From CAZYAK01 sp964645935 (GTDB lineage: Bacteria; Patescibacteriota; Gracilibacteria; Peribacterales; Peribacteraceae): 10,752 nucleotides of DNA. Made by a program: the position numbers and the translations under genes. The number at the start of each line of letters is the position of its first letter. Position 1 is the first letter of the stretch. The notes beneath the pieces were generated by a model. That model did no database searches. It saw only the letters and a list, made by a program, of their open reading frames with translations, and had not been told where the DNA came from. The stretch is from NCBI GenBank assembly GCA_964645935.1, contig CAZYAK010000056.1, positions 1 to 10,752 on the forward strand, in the 5' to 3' direction. Of this stretch, positions 6,509 through 10,752 are shown one piece after another.

Positions 6509-7516
6509 ATGGAAAATTTCCGACCGGACCGGCAAGACAAGTCCGTGCACGAGCGCATGGAGGCCATCGCGCGAGAGGCGGCCACGGGCCCACTGCCAGA
6601 ATCCGAGATGGTGCGGTGCAACCTCTTCCAAGCACTCGTGAATGGCGAGCATGTCACGCAGGATCGCATCCAGGCGGGCATGTGGGGATTCCACGCGCTC
6701 ACGCGCCTGCTGATGCCCTCAGAGACAGTGGCAGATTTCATCGCAGAGCGCCTGGAGACGGATCCCATCCCGCCGGGGATCAATATGAGCGACCTTGCGC
6801 GCATGGTGCCGACGTTCCACCAGCTGAAAGGTAAAAGGCTCAAAGAAGGCGGGGCGGCGCACGAGCGCGCGGAATACGTGTCCAAGTTCACCCAAGACGA
6901 GGTGCACCGCTTCCTGGCATTCTGCGCCGCGTGCCCGGATTTCGCGCTCGCCGTGAGCCATACACAGCGATACCTCGGCGCGTACCTGGAGCGTCTGCGC
7001 GAATTGGTGGCGCACGATAACTCAGCGGCGGCCGACGGCCTGGCCGTGTTCCAGGATCATTGGGCGCACGCAAGCAACTTCTCCAAGATGATCGGACCCG
7101 CCGTGCAGCGCGAGCTATCCGCCGACGTGCATCCCAAGGCGGCGCTGGACGCGCTGGACTGCAAAACAATGGAGCGCGCGTTTGATTTCCTCACAGAATC
7201 CAACGCCTTCGAAATGCGTGTTGCAGGATGGATGATGAAGGCCGCGCCGGGCATATCCGCACCCGACCTGCGCTTCGGTTGTCCGGCGCAGCCATTCCTG
7301 CACGAGCTCCTCGTGCGGAACGACACCCTGCCACTTGTGGCCCGCAGCCTGCGAAAACCGATCGGGGAACACGATTTGCAAGCCATCGTGCGGGAACTGT
7401 TCCTCTCTCAGCAGCGCAAGGTGGTGACGAGCTTCTTCCAGATGGCCCGGGAGATTCTCGATCGGTCTGCGGACTCGTTCCATACGATCTTCCATAAGCC
7501 CGCAGATTGGTCCTGA
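6509..7516 (+). CDS. Uncharacterised 335-residue, probably helical cytosolic protein
   Basis: I do not recognise the family. The open frame extends upstream to 6365, but that part overlaps the flavoprotein gene, while ATG 6509 sits eight bases after a strong -10 box, so I start there (MENFRPDRQD). The protein looks soluble and mostly alpha-helical, with no signal peptide, membrane segment, nucleotide-binding loop or obvious catalytic motif. Noticeable features are five scattered cysteines (37, 139, 142, 218, 258, of which 139 and 142 form a CAAC pattern), several histidines, and a charged KGKRLKEGG segment (107-115). Codon usage resembles the neighbours, so it looks like a native, expressed gene. 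It lies 40 bases after the flavoprotein and 64 bases before the NYN gene, same strand. Confidence is high that it is a gene, but there is no function. Confidence 0.8.
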   Translation: MENFRPDRQDKSVHERMEAIAREAATGPLPESEMVRCNLFQALVNGEHVTQDRIQAGMWGFHALTRLLMPSETVADFIAERLETDPIPPGINMSDLARMVPTFHQLKGKRLKEGGAAHERAEYVSKFTQDEVHRFLAFCAACPDFALAVSHTQRYLGAYLERLRELVAHDNSAAADGLAVFQDHWAHASNFSKMIGPAVQRELSADVHPKAALDALDCKTMERAFDFLTESNAFEMRVAGWMMKAAPGISAPDLRFGCPAQPFLHELLVRNDTLPLVARSLRKPIGEHDLQAIVRELFLSQQRKVVTSFFQMAREILDRSADSFHTIFHKPADWS

Positions 7517-7552
7517 CGGACGGATCGCGTTCCCTCCCTCCGCGGAAGGCGC

Positions 7553-7558
7553 TAGCGT
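7553..7558 (+). promoter_or_regulatory. Weak putative -10 element before the NYN gene
   Basis: TAGCGT fits TAnnnT and would put the transcript start near 7565, giving a leader of about 15 bases before ATG 7581. It overlaps the alternative GTG start at 7557, which argues for the ATG. No good -35 and no Shine-Dalgarno are seen. Read-through from the upstream gene is equally possible. Confidence 0.25.
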
Positions 7559-7580
7559 GCAGTGGTTCCCCTCTTCTGCC

Positions 7581-8450
7581 ATGCCCCCCACGCCCGACGA
7601 CACCGAACGCGACCTCGCGGTCTTCATCGATCTTGAGAACCTCGCGATGGGATTCCAGAATCGCAGCAAGGAGAAGTTTGAGATCGGCAAAGTACTGGAG
7701 CGCCTGCTGGACAAAGGCAAGCTCATCGTCAAGAAGGCGTACGCGGACTGGAGCCGGTTCCCGCTCTACACGGCGCCATTCCACGAGGCAGCCATCGAGC
7801 TCATCGAGATCCCCCGTCGATCCCAAACCGGCAAGAACTCCGCCGACATCCGCCTGGTGGTGGACGCGATGGATCTCTCGTGGAGCAAGGACCACATCGA
7901 CACGTTCGTAATCGTCTCCGGCGACAGCGACTTCTCGCCGCTCGTCTCCAAACTCAAGGAGAACGGCAAGCACGTCATCGGCATCGGGATGCGCGACTCC
8001 ACGTCACACCTCCTCTCTGAGAATTGCGACGAATTCATCTACTATGAAGACCTCGTGCGCCAGGAGGTGGGCCAGCAGGCGGCGACGCAGTTCGACGGGC
8101 AGCTGCCCGAGAAGCAACGCGAGGTGTTCGCGTTGATGTTGGACGCCATCGCCGCGCTGCGCCGCGAAAACCACGACGTGCTGCACGCCTCGCTCATCAA
8201 GGACACCATGAAGCGCAAGAAGCCGTCGTTCGACGAGAGCTACTACGGGTACCGCAGCTTCACGCACCTTCTGGAGGACGCGGAGCAGAAAGGCCTCGTC
8301 ACGCTGGAGCGCCAGGCACGCAGCGGGACGTACGTCGTCACGCGCGTGCGGGGCGAGACCGAGATCCAGGCGCTATCGCCCGCCGCCATCCCCGACGCTC
8401 CCTCCCCTCCTCGCCGCCGCGGCGGTCGCGGAGGCCGTCGCCGTCGCTGA
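7581..8450 (+). CDS. NYN-domain (LabA/PIN-like) putative RNase with C-terminal LOTUS-like winged helix
   Basis: The 289-residue protein starts with a NYN domain (about 10-160). It shows FIDLEN (15-20) with acidic D17, the central acidic residues D89 and D95 (SADIRLVVDAMD), and the signature VSGDSDFSPLV (112-122) with D115 and D117. These are the metal-binding acidic residues of PIN/FLAP-like nucleases, so RNA cleavage is expected. Residues about 178-255 (REVFALMLDAI to GTYVVTRV) resemble an OST-HTH/LOTUS winged helix, with KKPSFDESYYGYRSFTHLLEDAEQKGLV typical of that domain, which probably binds RNA. The C-terminus is a basic RRRGGRGGRRRR tail (278-289), likely an extra RNA-binding or phase-separating patch. 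I use ATG 7581, not GTG 7557, because the NYN domain begins soon after and a -10 box overlaps the GTG. Biological target unknown; similar proteins act in RNA turnover or defence. Confidence 0.92.
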   Translation: MPPTPDDTERDLAVFIDLENLAMGFQNRSKEKFEIGKVLERLLDKGKLIVKKAYADWSRFPLYTAPFHEAAIELIEIPRRSQTGKNSADIRLVVDAMDLSWSKDHIDTFVIVSGDSDFSPLVSKLKENGKHVIGIGMRDSTSHLLSENCDEFIYYEDLVRQEVGQQAATQFDGQLPEKQREVFALMLDAIAALRRENHDVLHASLIKDTMKRKKPSFDESYYGYRSFTHLLEDAEQKGLVTLERQARSGTYVVTRVRGETEIQALSPAAIPDAPSPPRRRGGRGGRRRR

Positions 8451-8464
8451 CCTATACGCCGGAA

Positions 8465-8483
8465 GAGCCGCTGCAAGCGGCTC
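8465..8483. terminator. Hairpin after the NYN gene
   Basis: GAGCCGCT (8465-8472), loop GCA, AGCGGCTC (8476-8483) form a perfect 8-bp stem 15 bases after the NYN stop. No T-tract follows. Position between two convergent genes suggests transcription termination or 3'-end protection. Confidence 0.5.
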
Positions 8484-8533
8484 AGAACCGGACGATGGGT
8501 GTTGTCAGCGCGGGATGTGGTCGGAAAACATGT

Positions 8534-8556
8534 GGGGAGCCGCGTATCGGCTCCCC
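8534..8556. terminator. Second hairpin between convergent genes
   Basis: GGGGAGCCG (8534-8542), loop CGTAT, CGGCTCCCC (8548-8556) form a perfect 9-bp GC-rich stem about 77 bases past the stop of the sensor kinase on the minus strand. It is also without a T-tract. Being symmetric, it could serve both converging transcripts. Both hairpins share the AGCCG/CGGCT stem core. Confidence 0.5.
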
Positions 8557-8632
8557 GAGACCCCTTCCTGTGGTGTCGGGCAGGGGAAGTCCCGGCCCGC
8601 GATCACCGTACGCTGCTGAGATTACGATCTCA

Positions 8633-9802
8633 TTAAGAGAAGCTCACCGTGAACGTGGAGCCTTTCCCCGGCTGGCTGGAGACATTGATGTCCCATCCGT
8701 GGAGATCCGTGATGCGCTTCACCAGCGCAAGGCCGAGGCCGTAGCCGTCCTTGGCACGGGACTCGTCGGCCTGGTAGAAGCGATCGAAGAGATGCGGCAG
8801 CGCGTCCGCGGCGATGCCAATGCCCGTGTCTTTCACGACAAGGGAACGCTTGGTGAGGACCACCGTCACCGAGCCGCCCTCCGGCGTGAACTTGATGGCG
8901 TTAGCGAGGAGGTTCACGAGTACCTGCCTCACGAGCGACGCGTCGCCCTGCACCTCCACGCCCTTAGCGGCTACGGTCTTCAAGGTGACTCCGCGGTCCG
9001 CGGCCAGCGGACGATGGCGCTCCACGGTGTCTTCCGTGAGTGCTGTGAGGTCCATGGGCCACGTCTCCATCACGAAGCGATCCAGTCGCGCCAGCTCCAG
9101 GAGCCGTTCCACGAGCGCCACGATCTCGGTGATATCTTCCTGTGCGGAGGCGATGCCCTCGGCGTGTTGGCCGGTCTTGAGCGCGAGGTCCAGCGACGAA
9201 CGCATGGTAGCCAACGGGGTACGCAACTCGTGGCTGGCATCCTGCGTAAACTGCTCCAGACGCACGACCATTTCCTCTGCGGGACGCAGGCTTCGTCGCG
9301 CGAAGGACAAGCCCGCCACATACGTGAGGGCCGAGACGCCGATGCTCACGAGCAGGTACAGCGCCACGCGCAGTGGGATGTCCTCAATCTGCAGACGCTC
9401 GATCTCTGCGAGCTGTATGTAGCCAGAGGGATTTTCGGTGCGCTCCACTGGCATAGTGAGGATGACGTACTGCACGCCTTGGATAATGAGATCCTGGTAG
9501 CGCGGAGTTGCCTTGAAGGGGATCCCCGTAAGGAGCCCACCCGTGTAGAGCGCGTTTCCTTCGCTGTCCACAAGGCGAGTGCGCTCCATGAGCTGCGGCG
9601 GAATCTGGAACGGCGATGCGGCTGAGTTCCGCCGCGCGGTCTGCAGAAGGAATTGTGCCGAGCGCTCCAGGCGCTCGTGCGTCTGGCGCCGCCCGTTCCT
9701 GAAGTCCGCGAAGAGGAACAGCATGCCGTTTACCAGGAAGAGCACGAACACGAAGAGCGTGAACTGGAGCGCGATGCGGTGGCTGATGCGGCGGAAGATC
9801 AT
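8633..9802 (-). CDS. Sensor histidine kinase (partner of the OmpR-type regulator)
   Basis: This 389-residue membrane kinase has TM1 (about 11-31), an extracytoplasmic sensor region of about 110 residues (32-143) and TM2 (about 144-166). The cytoplasmic catalytic part has the H-box SHELRTPL (190-197) with phospho-accepting H191, N-box NLLANAIKF (297-305), G1 box DTGIGI (325-330), F-box LFDRFYQ (338-344) and G2 box GYGLGL (353-358). Only about 22 residues separate TM2 from the H-box (ARRSLRPAEEM and QFTQDA), too short for a complete HAMP domain; this is the arrangement of CiaH-like kinases. Signal unknown. It lies 121 bases after the response regulator, same strand, with its own possible -10 box TATAGT (9831-9826). 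ATG 9802 gives a short positively charged N-terminus before TM1; no Shine-Dalgarno is seen. The stop is TAA. Confidence 0.95.
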   Translation of the reverse strand: MIFRRISHRIALQFTLFVFVLFLVNGMLFLFADFRNGRRQTHERLERSAQFLLQTARRNSAASPFQIPPQLMERTRLVDSEGNALYTGGLLTGIPFKATPRYQDLIIQGVQYVILTMPVERTENPSGYIQLAEIERLQIEDIPLRVALYLLVSIGVSALTYVAGLSFARRSLRPAEEMVVRLEQFTQDASHELRTPLATMRSSLDLALKTGQHAEGIASAQEDITEIVALVERLLELARLDRFVMETWPMDLTALTEDTVERHRPLAADRGVTLKTVAAKGVEVQGDASLVRQVLVNLLANAIKFTPEGGSVTVVLTKRSLVVKDTGIGIAADALPHLFDRFYQADESRAKDGYGLGLALVKRITDLHGWDINVSSQPGKGSTFTVSFS

Positions 9803-9825
9803 GAGAGCGGCGAGGACTGGTAAGA

Positions 9826-9831
9826 ACTATA
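9826..9831 (-). promoter_or_regulatory. Putative -10 box of the sensor kinase gene
   Basis: TATAGT on the minus strand ends 23 bases before the ATG at 9802, implying a leader of about 16-17 bases. No recognisable -35 is present at normal spacing. If real, the kinase can be transcribed independently of the regulator. Confidence 0.35.
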
Positions 9832-9848
9832 CCCTCGAGAGTAGTCTA

Positions 9849-9901
9849 AGGAGTCCGACGATACCGAGGATTCGGGGGATGGCTGCACTCCCCAGACTCC
9901 T
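9849..9901. repeat. Nested inverted repeat between regulator and kinase genes
   Basis: AGGAGTC (9849-9855) pairs perfectly with GACTCCT (9895-9901). Inside it, GGGGA (9875-9879) pairs with TCCCC (9889-9893). It lies wholly in the 121-base gap, downstream of the regulator stop (9924) and just upstream of the kinase's putative -10 box. It could form an intercistronic RNA stem that attenuates or stabilises. Confidence 0.45.
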
Positions 9902-9923
9902 GCGCGCCGGGCGAAACGCGCCA

Positions 9924-10583
9924 TCAATCCGCCGGAACGAGGTACCCCCTCCCTGGCACCGTCTGGATGACATCCTTGCCAAGCTTGCGCCGGAGATACG
10001 CCACGTGCACGTCCACGGTCTGAGAGAACATGAGCTCATCACGCCCGCCCCACACGTGCTCGATAATGCGCGGCCGATCCTGCACCACGCCCTTGTGATG
10101 CATCAGGAACGAGAGCAGCGCGTACTCCTTAGGAGAGAGGTCCACCTTTTTCTTCCCCTTCCGTACTTCCTGCGCATTCGTGTCCAGTGTCACCGAGCCC
10201 GTGGTCATGACGGGCTGCTTCTCGCCGTTGCGACGCAGGAGCGCGCGGACACGAGCAAGAAGCTCGTCTAAGTCGAACGGCTTGCAGAGATAATCGTCGG
10301 CGCCGAGGTTGAGGCCCTTGACGATCTCCTGTTGCGTAATGCGGGCGGTGAGCATCAGAATTGGCATAGTCTTCTTCTGCTGGCGCAGGAGCGAGCAAAT
10401 GACGTAGCCATCCATGCCCGGCAGGTTGACGTCCAGAATGACAAGGTCGACGTCCTGCGTCATGGCGCGCTCGAACCCTTCCTTGCCATCGTGCTCCACG
10501 GTCACGGCATAGCGCTCCAGCTCCAGGAACTGCCGGATGTTGTCGGCCAACTTCTCTTGGTCTTCAATGAGGAGGATATGCAT
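9924..10583 (-). CDS. OmpR/PhoB-family response regulator
   Basis: The 219-residue protein has a receiver domain (about 1-118) and a winged-helix effector (about 127-219). Receiver residues are E7/D8 (LIEDQ), the phospho-acceptor D51 (LVILDVNLPGMDG), T79 (MLTAR) and K101 (CKPFDLDELLARV). The effector shows LSPKEYALLSFLMHH (149-163), the recognition-helix stretch FSQTVDVHVAYLRRKLG (186-202) and the wing IQTVPGRGYLV (206-216), all typical of the OmpR class. It should be phosphorylated by the kinase encoded next to it and bind direct-repeat DNA as a dimer. ATGATG gives two starts: I choose 10583 (MHILLIED) because it lies seven bases after a TATCCT -10 box and matches the family start; 10586 would add one Met. 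The gene is intact with all key residues present. Confidence 0.95.
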   Translation of the reverse strand: MHILLIEDQEKLADNIRQFLELERYAVTVEHDGKEGFERAMTQDVDLVILDVNLPGMDGYVICSLLRQQKKTMPILMLTARITQQEIVKGLNLGADDYLCKPFDLDELLARVRALLRRNGEKQPVMTTGSVTLDTNAQEVRKGKKKVDLSPKEYALLSFLMHHKGVVQDRPRIIEHVWGGRDELMFSQTVDVHVAYLRRKLGKDVIQTVPGRGYLVPAD

Positions 10584-10590
10584 CATCCGC

Positions 10591-10596
10591 AGGATA
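10591..10596 (-). promoter_or_regulatory. Putative -10 box of the response regulator gene
   Basis: TATCCT on the minus strand ends four bases before ATG 10586 and seven before ATG 10583, so the mRNA would be leaderless or nearly so. There is no -35 consensus at 16-18 bases; instead a direct repeat occupies that position, which suggests activator dependence. Confidence 0.5.
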
Positions 10597-10606
10597 GGCC
10601 TGTACC

Positions 10607-10624
10607 CTTAAGGCTGCATTAAGG
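10607..10624. promoter_or_regulatory. Direct repeat TTAAGG-N5-TTAAGG, candidate response regulator binding site
   Basis: On the plus strand TTAAGG occurs at 10608-10613 and 10619-10624, an 11-base period, one helical turn, as expected for an OmpR-family dimer. Read as CTTAAG-N5-ATTAAG (10607-10623) it fits the pneumococcal CiaR pattern NTTAAG-N5-WTTAAG as I remember it. Exactly ten bases lie between it and the -10 box of the regulator gene, covering the -35 position. Its strand is opposite to the regulator gene. A lone half-site CTTAAT lies at 10686-10691. Confidence 0.5.
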
Positions 10625-10752
10625 ACGGACGTCCAGCGGGCGGAGACGGTGCGGAACAAAGCGGAAAAGGCGGGCTAGAGGAGGCCTTAATCCCCCGAGC
10701 CACAGCGGGCTACATCATTCCTCTGGGCACCGCGCGGACGGGCGCGTCTGAT

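Noticed and set aside
6504..6512. Kozak-like GCCACCATGG at the start of the unknown gene
   Set aside because: The gene is bacterial with a sigma70-like promoter, so the resemblance to the eukaryotic context is coincidence.
5032..6891. 619-codon open frame on the minus strand opposite the flavoprotein
   Set aside because: The plus strand encodes an unmistakable HI0933-family protein; the minus frame has no motif and also runs through the intergenic repeat.
10710..10752. Possible C-terminal end of another minus-strand gene (frame ending PRGMM then TAG)
   Set aside because: Only 13 codons lie inside the window, too few to tell from a random open frame.
1..10752. CRISPR array, insertion sequence, prophage or plasmid genes
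   Set aside because: I found no regularly spaced repeats, transposase, integrase, replication or phage proteins; gene content and codon use look like ordinary chromosome.

Overview
The window is GC-rich bacterial DNA from an organism I cannot name. The standard code is used: TGA ends several genes, including the overlapping MarR/exporter genes. None of the gene starts has a convincing Shine-Dalgarno sequence. Several have a -10-like hexamer ending only 6-8 bases before the start codon, which points to leaderless or very short-leader mRNAs. These traits, and one protein I do not recognise, fit an uncultured lineage; a Patescibacteria-type genome is possible, but this is only a guess.

Left part (1-1007): the minus strand carries a YdeI/OmdA-family gene that runs off the left edge and was cut before its stop. 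Behind it is about 546 bases without a gene. That stretch holds two copies of a 41-42 base hairpin repeat, other hairpins and a G-rich stretch.

Middle left (1008-4995, minus strand): a three-gene operon, marR-type regulator, ABC exporter half 1, ABC exporter half 2, joined by two 4-base start/stop overlaps. The halves have complementary degeneracy. Half 1 lacks the Walker B glutamate and the H-loop histidine; half 2 has a changed signature motif. Together they form a TM287/288-type heterodimeric multidrug-type exporter, probably controlled by the MarR protein.

Middle right (5215-8450, plus strand): three genes read away from the operon. They are an HI0933/YhiN-family flavoprotein, a 335-residue protein of unknown family, and a NYN-domain putative RNase with a C-terminal winged-helix/LOTUS-like region and an Arg/Gly tail. 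The divergent gap before them contains a long imperfect inverted repeat.

Right part (8633-10583, minus strand): a two-component system, an OmpR-family response regulator followed by a sensor kinase that seems to lack a full HAMP domain. It converges on the NYN gene across two perfect hairpins. A TTAAGG-N5-TTAAGG direct repeat lies exactly 10 bases upstream of the regulator's -10 element and looks like an autoregulatory site resembling the pneumococcal CiaR box. The last ~128 bases hold no gene I can support.
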